From Mugil cephalus (taxonomy: Eukaryota > Chordata > Actinopteri > Mugiliformes > Mugilidae): DNA of 64,000 nucleotides. This document shows positions 33,501 to 41,900 of this stretch, one piece after another (position 1 is the stretch's first letter; each line of letters starts with the position of its first letter). Below the pieces are notes generated by a model. It saw only the letters and a program-made list of their open reading frames with translations. It did no database searches and had not been told where the DNA came from. Location: the NCBI RefSeq assembly GCF_022458985.1, contig NC_061771.1, positions 26,280,001 to 26,344,000 on the forward strand, read 5' to 3'. The position numbers were made by a program, and so were the translations under genes.

Positions 33501-34869
33501 CTGGAGCCCTTAAACAAGTCTCAGTTTACAGGATGTGCCTTCACTTCTTCTGACCATTAACACGATAAAGAGCCTCGTGCTTTTTTTTTTTGTTTTCCTG
33601 CAGTTTGTTTTCTTTAAATCTATGATTTATTTACTTTTTTAAAGACATGTGAGTCTTTATAGATTTTTCAAACTGCATTACCTAAATGGTGTTTAGCAGC
33701 TTTTGCATGTTTGATATTGATGAAGCTACATTCGTTGTCTTTTAGCGTCCTGGCTCTGTAACTTCTAGGTGGTTCGGGGATAATTCAGTTATCAACAGTT
33801 TGTTCAGATTGGGTCGAAACAGCCGAGTAAAATAAAATGTTAATTAATGAACCATTTTGCTTTCACAGTTAGCTGCATGTTTTTAATTTCTACGTTAACC
33901 TAATAGGCCACAGACTCAGTAGTTTTTGAAAGTCACGCTGCACACACAAGCTTTCCCTTCGCCAACTTTAAGTCTGGTAGGTGCATGTGTGGTTTTGTGT
34001 GGTAACGGTTTTATTGCACATTTATTTTATAGCTGGTGATTCTGCAAGTTATTAAGTCATAAATAAGTTTTTATTACAAATCTGCAGAAATAAACAAAAT
34101 GAAAACCTTAATGGTTCAATAGATGGAATTACTTTGTCAGACTTAGACTAGAGGAAGTTTCTAAAAAAGAAAAATGGGTTTACTTCAACAGAAGAGAACT
34201 CTGAACTGCTCAGGTTTTTCTGCGTCAGCGCCGGCTCTAGTTTGTTGTTCTCTGGCTTTCCTTTCCCCTCTTGTCTTGAAATGTCTCTAAAGTGTCGTCA
34301 TAGATTGACTTTGTGCTGATTTACCGTGTGTTTAGTTGCTCTGTGAATATTCTGTCGTAGATTGGAAAGGTGTTATTTCTCTTTCTGAGGCAGAACAACC
34401 TGTGGTAGAAACCTCCCGTCACCGACTAAATGACTCTAACTGTCTAATAGCTCCTCAAGCTTTCCAGCCGACTAATCGATGTTTCCTTCTCTCTCTTTGT
34501 TCTCCTCTCCCCAACCCTCTGCTCTAACACTACTGCACCTCTGCCTTCGATATCCGCCATCTATACACCCTTTTTTCTTTTTCTCTCCGTCCGCCTCCGC
34601 CCCCCTCCCTCCCTCCACCGTCGTCCACCAAGGCGGGCCAGTCCTTCCTGGCCTTCCAGAGATACAAGCTCGGGGCCGACTCGGCGCTCTTCTCCCAGGA
34701 GTACACGGACCCCAGCCAGGATGCGGCCGGCGCCCCCTACACCTCATTCGGAGGCGACGACTTGGAGAGCCCTTCAGGAGGAGGAGTAGGAGGAGGAGGA
34801 GGAGGGGGCCAGGCAAACAGCGACGGCGCCTTTGACGGCAACGGGGGCTACCAGCGCCAAGACTACTGA
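14551..34869 (+). CDS. syngr1: synaptogyrin 1, long form (1a), four coding exons
   Basis: Synaptogyrin 1 is a MARVEL-domain, four-pass membrane protein of synaptic vesicles, with both ends in the cytoplasm. Exons at 14551-14652, 29691-29928, 32120-32265 and 34633-34869 join in frame to 240 residues (human 233). The N-terminus YGAGKAGGAFDP and the segments QISSVKDRKKAVL, FVGFCFLANQWQV and FFSIFTWAGQSFLAFQRY are near-identical to the family. Membrane segments lie around residues 28-46, 71-93, 115-132 and 148-170. The cytoplasmic tail carries the ALFSQEY block, a Gly-rich run encoded by a GGA-type microsatellite, and ends GGYQRQDY with the Tyr-rich character of synaptogyrin tails. The start has a perfect Kozak context (ACCATGG). 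Intron 1 is 15 kb. An alternative terminal exon at 32987-33091 gives a short form. Teleosts often have two syngr1 copies (a and b); I cannot say which this is. Confidence 0.96.
14938..15465 (-). mobile_element. Tc1-derived miniature element, copy A
   Basis: It starts GATCAGACATAACATTATGA and ends AATGTTGTGGCTGATCGGTG, inverted termini shared by all copies in the window. The interior (AGTAACATCCACACAAATGG, then TTTCCCAGCAGAAC) read on the minus strand corresponds to the FCWETLGPAIHVDVT part of a Tc1-like transposase, so it is an internal-deletion derivative. It contains a (GT)n tract at 15241-15259. Confidence 0.75.
15503..15554. repeat. (AC)26 microsatellite
   Basis: A perfect 52-base AC repeat, the longest dinucleotide tract in the window, about 40 bases beyond the end of element copy A in syngr1 intron 1. 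Confidence 0.95.
15912..15934. repeat. (ATT)n microsatellite
   Basis: About seven ATT units in syngr1 intron 1. Confidence 0.8.
19791..19816. repeat. 26-base G homopolymer
   Basis: An uninterrupted run of 26 G residues in syngr1 intron 1. It could form G-quadruplexes. Its true length is uncertain because such runs are prone to sequencing and assembly error. Confidence 0.9.
22173..22198. repeat. (CA)n microsatellite
   Basis: About 13 CA units in syngr1 intron 1. Confidence 0.85.
23205..23612 (+). mobile_element. Tc1-derived miniature element, copy B
   Basis: It starts at the TA of TACACCAATCGGGCATAACA and carries the family interior: TTCTGCTGGGAAACATTTGG, CATGTGGATGTTAG, GGGATGATCCACAG and TTTTGGAGGCACAAGG. 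The transposase-derived part reads on the plus strand. The right terminus is degraded. Confidence 0.75.
23858..24185 (+). mobile_element. degenerate tRNA-headed fish SINE-like repeat
   Basis: The order of motifs follows a common teleost repeat: a GGGCGATACAGTAGCGACGT head, a TGGTTAGCGCTGCC box-A-like segment, a degenerate box-B-like region, and the conserved tail CCAGGGTGTAGCTCGCTTCT followed by CCAATGCCAGCTGGGATAAG and CTCCAGC. It is heavily mutated and there is no intact promoter. The family is recognised from memory. Confidence 0.6.
24852..24877. repeat. (TG)n microsatellite
   Basis: About 12 GT units in syngr1 intron 1. Confidence 0.8.
25998..26781 (-). mobile_element. Tc1-derived miniature element, copy C, split by an insertion
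   Basis: The left part (25998-26138) has the family interior (GTGGGTGCTACATGGCTAAG, then TTTCCCAGCAGAAC). The right part (26742-26781) has the terminus GTCAGTGGTCATAATGCCTG ending TTGGTGTA. They are separated by a foreign element at 26139-26731. The outer left end is missing. Confidence 0.7.
26139..26731. mobile_element. hAT-like non-autonomous element inserted into copy C
   Basis: It is flanked by a perfect 10-base direct repeat AATGTTATTT (26129-26138 and 26732-26741). It begins AGAGATTGACTGATATGGAT and ends GGCAGATATCTCT, so the termini share inverted AGAGAT. The interior has repeated GCCGATA motifs (GGCCGATGGCTGA, GAGCCGATATTTGGAGCCGA), typical of a common fish repeat with hAT-type 8-base duplications. 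It has no transposase. The class is an inference from the termini and duplication. Confidence 0.65.
27835..28060. repeat. (AGGAG)n purine-only tandem array followed by (TGG)n
   Basis: About 210 bases of five-base AGGAG units, interrupted at intervals by a single TTAG variant, giving a nearly pure purine strand that ends in a short TGG repeat. It lies in syngr1 intron 1. Long purine mirror repeats of this kind can form triplex (H-)DNA. Confidence 0.95.
28460..28797 (-). mobile_element. Tc1-derived miniature element, copy D (complete)
   Basis: Both ends are present: TACACCAATCGGGCG at the left and GTTGTGGCTGATCGGTGTA at the right, each at a TA. The interior carries GGATCTAGTGAATTTGGAGG and AGTTACATCCACACTAATGA. 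At 338 bases it is the clearest full-length miniature copy. Confidence 0.8.
29691..29928 (+). CDS. syngr1: syngr1 coding exon 2
   Basis: It encodes 79 residues from LFSIVIFGCIANEG to VLADIGVS, plus one base. It covers membrane helix 1, the first lumenal loop with two cysteines (EYCIFNRNQNAC), helix 2 and the cytoplasmic QISSVKDRKK loop. The acceptor is ACCGCAG|CTC and the donor TCAG|GTGAGG. Confidence 0.97.
31449..31550 (+). pseudogene. LINE reverse transcriptase fragment
   Basis: The frame from 31449 reads NGAPHGSVLGPLLFSIDCL and ends at a stop after SRSCTTLPYFQY. GxPxGSVLGPLLFSI is the conserved reverse-transcriptase block (usually PQGS) found in fish non-LTR elements such as Rex1 and L2. 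The catalytic FADD/YADD block is not present downstream, so this is a dead 5'- and 3'-truncated fragment. Confidence 0.65.
31650..31830. repeat. degenerate dispersed fish repeat
   Basis: Segments AAAAGAAATAGTTTGACAAT, GCTTGGGGAAACAGCTAG and TCTGGCTC occur in the same order as in a common teleost non-autonomous repeat that I recognise from memory. The copy is strongly diverged and the borders are approximate. Confidence 0.45.
32120..32265 (+). CDS. syngr1: syngr1 coding exon 3
   Basis: It encodes AFWSFMWFVGFCFLANQW and on to FFSIFTW, covering helix 3, the second lumenal loop and most of helix 4. The acceptor is TTCCAG|CA and the donor TGG|GTAAGA, which ends in phase 0 and so permits either terminal exon. 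Confidence 0.97.
32639..32776 (+). mobile_element. Tc1-derived miniature element, copy E (short)
   Basis: It starts TACACGTATCAGCCACAACA at a TA and ends GGCGGTCATAATGTTATGCT. The interior retains only the CCTCAGAAGGCC and TTTTGGAGGCACAAGG segments, so it has a larger internal deletion than the other copies (about 138 bases). Confidence 0.75.
32987..33091 (+). CDS. syngr1: syngr1 alternative terminal exon (short 1b form)
   Basis: After acceptor CCAACAG it reads in phase 0 as GAQALFSMEKLKNLSFEEEY followed by TKLFPTQPQPQPFI and TGA. The LSFxEEYxxLFP core matches the C-terminus I recall for the mammalian 1b isoform (LSFQEEYSTLFP). Spliced from exon 3 it gives a 196-residue protein that lacks the Tyr-rich tail. 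Helix 4 would be completed by GAQALF instead of AGQSFLAF. Possible poly(A) hexamers follow at 33266 (ATTAAA) and 33831 (AATAAA). Confidence 0.82.
   Translation, partial: GAQALFSMEKLKNLSFEEEYTKLFPTQPQPQPFI
33831..33836 (+). promoter_or_regulatory. syngr1: candidate poly(A) signal for the syngr1 1b transcript
   Basis: AATAAA lies 740 bases after the 1b stop codon. ATTAAA at 33266 and AATAAA at 34089 are alternatives, so the assignment is weak. Confidence 0.3.
34633..34869 (+). CDS. syngr1: syngr1 coding exon 4 (1a terminal exon)
   Basis: It encodes 78 residues from AGQSFLAFQRYKLGADSAL to YQRQDY, then TGA at 34867-34869. The acceptor CACCAAG|GCG follows a pyrimidine-rich tract. A GGA-rich coding repeat at about 34776-34808 makes a run of Gly broken by one Val. 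Confidence 0.95.
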   Translation, partial: AGQSFLAFQRYKLGADSALFSQEYTDPSQDAAGAPYTSFGGDDLESPSGGGVGGGGGGGQANSDGAFDGNGGYQRQDY

Positions 34870-35386
34870 GACACCGAGAGGAAGACACACGTTAGGAAGG
34901 TTGCCTCGACATTTCTCGTTTATAGAGGGTATGCGTGTGACGTCGCAGCAAGCGAAGTCTCCATGGTTATGGCCACTGAGTGACAAAAACTGGCAGTTGA
35001 ACATGGAGGTTAGCAGCATTAGTTTGAATCACAGGCTTTAATAGAGTCTAAATTGTAAAATTTGTTTTTAAAATGGGGAAGAGCTGTTGTGTGATTGACT
35101 GAACCAACAGATTTGAAAAGCAGTCAGAGATATATTTTTACAGATATATATATCTCAGACTGCAAAAAAACAGAAGTAAATGGGTCACTGCATTAGAAGA
35201 AACAACTGGACTCCTGGTGTTTTGGTTAAATTTTAGTGTCAGGTAATATTAATTCATTCTGTGTTTTTTGATGAAGTCAAACCTTAAGTTACTTCTTAGG
35301 TTAGGTTCTGGAGGGCTGTCAGATAAGTTTGTGGATGTTGTTGTTTCGTCGTAGCTACGGACGACAGTAACTATTTCAGTTCCAAC

Positions 35387-35402
35387 AATAAATAACAATA
35401 AA
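35387..35402 (+). promoter_or_regulatory. syngr1: candidate syngr1 1a poly(A) signals
   Basis: Two AATAAA hexamers ten bases apart (35387 and 35397), 520 bases after the 1a stop codon. More distal signals at 36895 and 37321 could be used for a longer UTR. Confidence 0.4.
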
Positions 35403-36265
35403 ACAGTAAACGGAATATTTGTGATCGCTCCTCGTCATCTTTTATTGAGCTTCATTTATCATTAACTAACCTAAACTAACTTAAACTAACTGAAACTGAG
35501 GCTAATCCACTTTTCCAAATCCACACTAGTTCGTATGGATCATTGTTGAGTCCAGTTGTTTTTAATTTGATCCGATCATCCACATTTTCCCAGCTCTCAC
35601 TGTATTTACTGATACATTTCACTGTTTTTGCCACTTGGGGGCGGAAGTGACGTCAGTGCATACCCTCTATAATGACGTTCTGAGCGGCTGGTTTGACTTT
35701 AGCCACGACCACAGGGGCAGCTTTGACCCAGAGTAAAAAAAAAAAAAAAAAACGTCACGAATTTATTGTTACATGTACAAAACAGTCACAGTGTGCATGT
35801 GACAACGACAAAATGACAACATTACAAATGCAAAGGCAAAATGACGAAGAATACATTATTAATCTGTGACAGAGATGATCTGTCAAGAAGTTTACAATTT
35901 GATTAAATACGGTCATTTAAATGAGAACACGGGGTGAGAATGACACATCAACCTGCACGTTTTCACCCGTGAGTGGTGGATAAAGTCAAACCGGTAATTT
36001 AAGGAAAAGCGTGTGGTCGTGAGCCGCACTGGGACACGCTGGGGTCGATGCAAGGTGTTGGGCAGGACTGTGGGAGGGGGGTTTGGGGGAGGTGGGTGGG
36101 GTGTCGGGGTGTGGGGGGGGACGGGGAGGATAACGAGCAGGTCAAGGAGCTAAATGGTCGCCCTGCCGCAGATCAATGCTGGTGAGCAAATTGCCTTCAT
36201 CTTCTGAGGTCTGCTGTCAGTCAGCAAACCGAGTTCGATCAGTGTGTTAGCTGGAACGATTTCAG

Positions 36266-36268
<3 letters not shown>

Positions 36269-36302
<34 letters not shown>
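36269..36302. repeat. (CA)n microsatellite
   Basis: About 17 CA units, possibly inside the syngr1 3' UTR. Confidence 0.85.
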
Positions 36303-36306
<4 letters not shown>

Positions 36307-38222
36307 ACAGAGACAGGTTCACAGCATATCGATTTTTAAAAAAAGATACAAGTTTCTGCTGACAAAACTCCACGTGGTGCATTAGAGGACATCAGCATAG
36401 ACGAACATCTGGCAACTAATCCCCTCAACACGAGTGCGTTTGTGTTTGCACTGAAAGGTCCTTTTTTTAATTTTATTATTATTATTATTATCTTTCTTTC
36501 TCGATGAGTGTTTTCTCGTTTTCCTAAAGAGCTTTTTCTTTCTATTAATCGTTGCCTTAGTGCTGACTGCCAAGTTAAATCCAACACAGGACGACTTTAA
36601 GCCCGACATCATCACACTACCGATTCAGCATGTTTGACGCAAAAGCTTCCCCTAATGGGAGTTTGTGTTGCCTTTTTAAACGTGTGGTAAAACATCGGAA
36701 CACATTAGCTTTCGTCATAGAGCATCCCAGGTGACACAGAAGTTTGTTTCCTATCAGCAGATCTGCAGAAAAAAAAAAAGAAAAGAAGGATTTGTCCGTT
36801 TGGTATCATCTGTTTCACTCCAGTCAATCTGCAACCACGGCAACCATGAGCATCCTGAGTAATTATGAAAATGCATTGTTCCACTTTCTTAAAGAATAAA
36901 GTATATCTATCTCTCTATAAATATATGTAAATCTATAATTCAGTATATTACAGTGTTTGAAAAAAATAAAAAAATAAACAGATTATGCTTTATTTTAGGG
37001 CATTATGCTAGTTCTATATAAAAAAAGAAAAGATAAAAGACGACCTACGGTTCCTTTGAGTGTTATTGTGACAACTATATGGTGGGGTCATCCATGCCTC
37101 ATCCCTTATGTTGCTTTCACGGTAAGGAGATGTTTTTATTTTGGTATAACAATATTAACTATTAAAAAAAAATGTGGCAACAAAATAAATAAGTTGAAAA
37201 AAAAAAAAAAAAATATGACCAAATGATCAAAGTATATATGGACGTATATACTTTACACTACTGTACATCCGTGTAGACGTAGAAATGTGTGACGTTTGCT
37301 CTGTGAAATCCGTTAAACAAAATAAAGCAAGGTAAGATTCAAGACTGTGTACAAATGTATGTTTTTGATGTGTTCGATTTTAACCAATAAAAATGAAATG
37401 CTGATAAAGGCAGCTTCAGTCACTGGTCTGGGATTTGCTTGAGTCAGAAATGTTGAGACTGGCTTTAGTTGATGTGAACTGGAGATCGATGCCAGTAAAT
37501 GTAGATTACGCAATGAAAATGTTTAATTTGGTGAAATAATAACATCATTTTCTTTTCTTTTGTTTGGACTCACTTTGCAATTCATACAAGTGTATAAAAT
37601 TATATACAATTCTCTCAACGGGTTTCTGAAGTCAAAGGAAGGGATAAAAGTTTATTTTAAGATAAACTGTATTGAAAAATAGGCTCCAAATCATCATCAG
37701 CAGTTTCTACTAAAACCCACACGGTGGCAGCATTGACGTTAAATAAAAACGGCAGCAGTGTTGGTTTGGTTGGTTCTCTTTTTTTGTACATTTAAAAAAT
37801 AAATAAGTAAAATAACAAAATCAAGAATTATATTGGAAACACTTTAACTATCAATCTCTGGGAGAATCGTTTAATTGTCAAAACAACAAGGAGCCTAAAA
37901 AATGATGGGCACATCTAAGTACATAGATGGTGCTTTCATGAGCAGTGGAAAATATACGAATTACAAGCGACCGTATCAAGGAAGTGATTTTCGACAAAAC
38001 ATGAAGAGAAAAACATGCTTGGAATGCAATTAGTCACAGTCTGATTTCAAAACACAATATCACTGTTGTTACGGATACATTACGGTTGCATTTATAGTTT
38101 GTAGTCGTCTGCCAAAATATAGAATAACTGCCGAATGCACATTCGCGTTTTACGTGCATTTATGTCCTCGAAGGTTGGAATTTTGACATTTGCGCTGAGC
38201 CGTGAACGCAACCAGTCCCGTC

Positions 38223-38234
38223 CAACATGGCGGC
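38223..38234 (+). promoter_or_regulatory. tab1: YY1-like site overlapping the tab1 start codon
   Basis: CAACATGGCGGC fits the YY1 consensus (ATGGCGGC core). Such sites often lie at or just after the transcription start of TATA-less genes, overlapping the first ATG. Confidence 0.4.
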
Positions 38235-38259
38235 GCAGCGGAGGAATTTGATGCAGAGC
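38227..38259 (+). CDS. tab1: tab1 coding exon 1
   Basis: It encodes MAAQRRNLMQS. The donor is AGC|GTAAGT, a perfect consensus, in phase 0. Confidence 0.93.
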
Positions 38260-38880
38260 GTAAGTGAGAATCCAGCTGTTTATTCCTCTCACACACACGT
38301 ATTATTACTGCTGCATTGCTCTGGAAAATTGCCGAGGCCTCGTTTACATCTCCCGATAGTCGCTGTATCTTGTTTAGTTTTGTCCAGCGTTGTTTGGAGT
38401 AGTTCAGTGATGCTAGTGCTAGCTTGTTTGGTTTAGCTCATTAAGTGCTTTGCTAAGGTCCCGTAAGACTAAAACCTCAGTAATACGCTTAATAAGAGTC
38501 TATAATTACCAAAGGTGGACGCTGTGTCTAAAAATAGGAGGAAGCAGCAGCGTGTCCGATGCTAAGTTTGTATTTCCTGGTGTGTCTTCCGGATAGACTC
38601 AGTCAACTACATGGCTTTATGATTTAAAAAAAAAAAACTGCAGCAACATCTGCAACTCAGTGTAAACAAGAGGAAAACGGCCCGTGTAAACATTTACAAC
38701 CTTTTCAAATCATTTCAAGGCGTAAATTGCATCGATACCTGGTTAACACATGGTTTAAAGGTGTTGTTTACATTTGTGTTGACATGTACAGTAAACATTT
38801 CATTGTTGTGAATATGAGAAAACGATGAGAACTGGTTCAGGATCAACCTTATTATTAACATCAGCTGAATAAAATCTATC

Positions 38881-38927
<47 letters not shown>

Positions 38928-41900
38928 ATATCTTTATCATATCCTTGGTTCAAGGATAATAGTTTATTTCTATAGAAATCGCATGTATTGTGCTTTAGTG
39001 TCTTATACATTTTTAAAGTAAAGTATGTATGTATACATGCACACTGGACACTTTTCTGATAATTTAAAGTAGAATCAATGACTGATTTAAGTAAATATTG
39101 GTTTTATATACATATTGACCTATAACGTACTTTAAGTTAGTGATCATAATCCGAATATTATATTAATCCTTCATGGAAATAGCTTTTCCAAGTGACGGCT
39201 GCAAAGAGACAGAATAAAATGCGAGTAGAATAAAAATAATATCATGATAAGTTCTGTAAAAGTTAAGTTGGCGTAGACCTTTAGGCCCCAGTGACAGCTG
39301 GGATACACTGAAAACCCTCCAGCCGGCTCGGGCGGCCCTTGAATGATGTTTTCGTAGTAAAAATTCTTCCTCCGTATTCGTGGTTTCTCCAGCAGCATCA
39401 GAGCTGGACCGATGACCTGCCTCTGTGCCAGATGTGCGGCGTCGGCTCAGCGCCCAACTGTGTGTACGGCTCTGATGGCAAAGGAACTCAGAGCCACCCC
39501 AACGAGGACGGACACCTCCGGCTGAAGTGAGTCAATGAAAATGGCTGATGTGAATAAAAAACATGAATAAATAAATCTGGAGAATGAACTACTGCAGATT
39601 TATTTGATCTATTTGGGAATAAGGTGTATGAATACTGTGTTCATGCCTGTTACATGATGTGGAATGTGTCTGAAAAACAAAGCTAAGACGAAAGCGACTG
39701 GCGACGTTTTACCGCTCATCTAAGTAGCTTCTTCCTCTCTAAACGATAAGGCTGCAGTTTTTTTTTTTTTATACTTTATACGGATCGAATCTTCACAGAT
39801 GCAAGTATATTCTCACTGAATGATGAGGATGCACAAATTAAATTTGGCTTAATTTACCATCAATATATAATTTCAAACAATGTGATATTTCTTCATTTGA
39901 GAAAATCTTCAACGGACAATTTAAATGTGAAGCATTTCTTGTCTAATTCAGTGTAACTAAATCATTTTATCCAAGCGTTGTTACATCCTAGTGTTTGATT
40001 GTTATGTTATTCATTATAAAAACAACATAAACAGTCTTTATTAAGTGTCTACTGTTAGTTTCTATTTGGCTTAACGTACTAAGTTGTTAAAGGTTGTTGA
40101 GCCGTTCAGATCGTTGCTTTCCCTCCTAACGTTGTGTGTGTTTGCCGTTGTTTTGTCTCACGATCAGAGGCGAGGACGGCTGTTTCCTGTACGGCGTCTT
40201 TAACGGTTACGACGGCAGCAGAGTGGCCAACTTTGCCTCCCAGTGTCTGACGGCAGAGCTGCTGCTCGGGCAGCTAAACTCAAATCACACGGACAACGAC
40301 GTCCGCAGGATCCTCACACAGGTCTGTGACCGTAAGCCTGTGTATGCGTGAGTTTGTAATTACATGTTTTATGTTCGGAGTTTACGCATTCCCTGTGAAG
40401 ATAGAGCTAACGAAGGCTGGAAAATCATTCAGCGGCCACTCATACGTGTTTGGGTCGAGATCTGAAACTGACGGCTTTATCGAGATGTGCTCAAAATTTG
40501 TCTTTCTGACTTCAGTCCTTGTCAACTTTTTAACCTTGTACGTAATGTGTTAAGATGTGCGCTTTCCCTCAGGTGGTTCTTCTACCGACTCTGTTTACCT
40601 TCTTCTTCTGCATCTAAGAACGTTCTTGGACGTTTTTTTTGTTCTGGGCTCATACGCCGGCGCAGCAGCTGTGGAGCATGCGCACACGCGTTGTCCAGTT
40701 AAAGTCCAGTTAAGGCGCATGCATGTCAAAAGAAATCGATTTCCAATCGCGTTATCTGGGTGTCTTAATCAGACGAGGAGAACTCTGATTTTAGTCGGTG
40801 TAACGTCTTTACATGCACTTAAGTTGTCCAGTTAAAGTCGGATTAAAGCAGTAATTAGTACATTTACATACACGTTAAAAAAAAAACTGTGAACCATAGA
40901 GAAGCAGTTTAGGACCGAAGGGTCACAGGTTGGCGTCACCTCCATGTCCGAAGCTGAGCTGCGAGTTTAGACGACACTGCATGAATGAATGGATGCAGAA
41001 AAATGATTTGCCTTCAGTAAAGTATGAACTATTATCATGTGAGTTCAGGTGAAGAATATAGATTTCATTGTTGCAAAGCATTACTTTCTACTAGTCAGTG
41101 TCTGACTTGACTTTCATCACGTAGGAGTCGACCCTAAAAAATCTGAACTTGTGCAGCCTTTTACTACACGCCTCAGTGCAGCTACCACGTGATCAGCTGA
41201 TTAGACATTCACCTGATCCTCCTCCTGCTTCAAACCACTTACAGTATCACAGACATGAATGCAGAAATATTCCACCAATACTCTGCACTCATCAGGATTC
41301 AGTTTCTCAGGAGGCAGATTTGAAAGAGTTTGTATTTTAGTTCTTCTGTAAATTTCTTTCAGACTCACAGCTTGAACCTCCCTTAGTGACTGAAGTAAAA
41401 ACAGACACAAATATTAGTTATTAACTAGCTCAGTTTACCCCCTCCTTCTCTCTGGGTCTCTAATTTGCACAGAGCTTATTCTTTTCTGTAATAACCTACT
41501 ATATGTCCATTTTGTGTGTGTATTTCAGACAATAACATGTGTATTTACTGTTTATTTCTCCTTCTTGCTACTTAAAACATTTACCTGAATTAAGGAACTT
41601 CACACAGGAATCCCAGTGTGCTTGTACTTTCTTGTTCATGCACAATAAATTATATTTCATCCTGTATATTTAGCTGCTTTATGGCCTTATTTGCACATGA
41701 AACACCGTGCACTGACCCACCCTGATGTACGTTCACGTTGTTTCAGGCCTTCGACGTGGTGGAGAAGAGCTACTTCGACACCATCGATGACGCTCTGGCT
41801 GAGAAGGCCAACCTGTCCAACTACCTCCTGCCGCACAACGAGGTACGCGCGCAGCACGGGGGGGTTAAGATGAAAACTGAGACGAGGTTCTTCTCCGGCG

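Larger units (their letters stand above)
32266..34632 (+). other. syngr1: syngr1 intron 3 (contains the 1b exon)
   Basis: For the 1a transcript this 2.4-kb region is an intron. It contains a small Tc1-derived element (32639-32776), the alternative 1b exon with its 3' UTR, and a pyrimidine-rich stretch near 34480-34630 before exon 4. Confidence 0.75.
34870..38226 (+). other. syngr1 3' UTR and intergenic region
   Basis: The syngr1 1a 3' UTR begins here and may be long. AATAAA hexamers occur at 35387, 36895 and 37321, among others. It contains G-rich DNA at 36070-36125, a (CA)n tract at 36269-36302 and A-runs. No coding exon is recognised. The last few hundred bases form the tab1 promoter and 5' UTR. 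Confidence 0.6.

Noticed and set aside
34472..34888. 138-residue minus-strand open frame
   Set aside because: A shadow of syngr1 exon 4; its Leu run is the complement of the GGA repeat.
38881..38928. CRISPR-like regular repeats
   Set aside because: This and other tandem arrays have no spacers; they are eukaryotic microsatellites.
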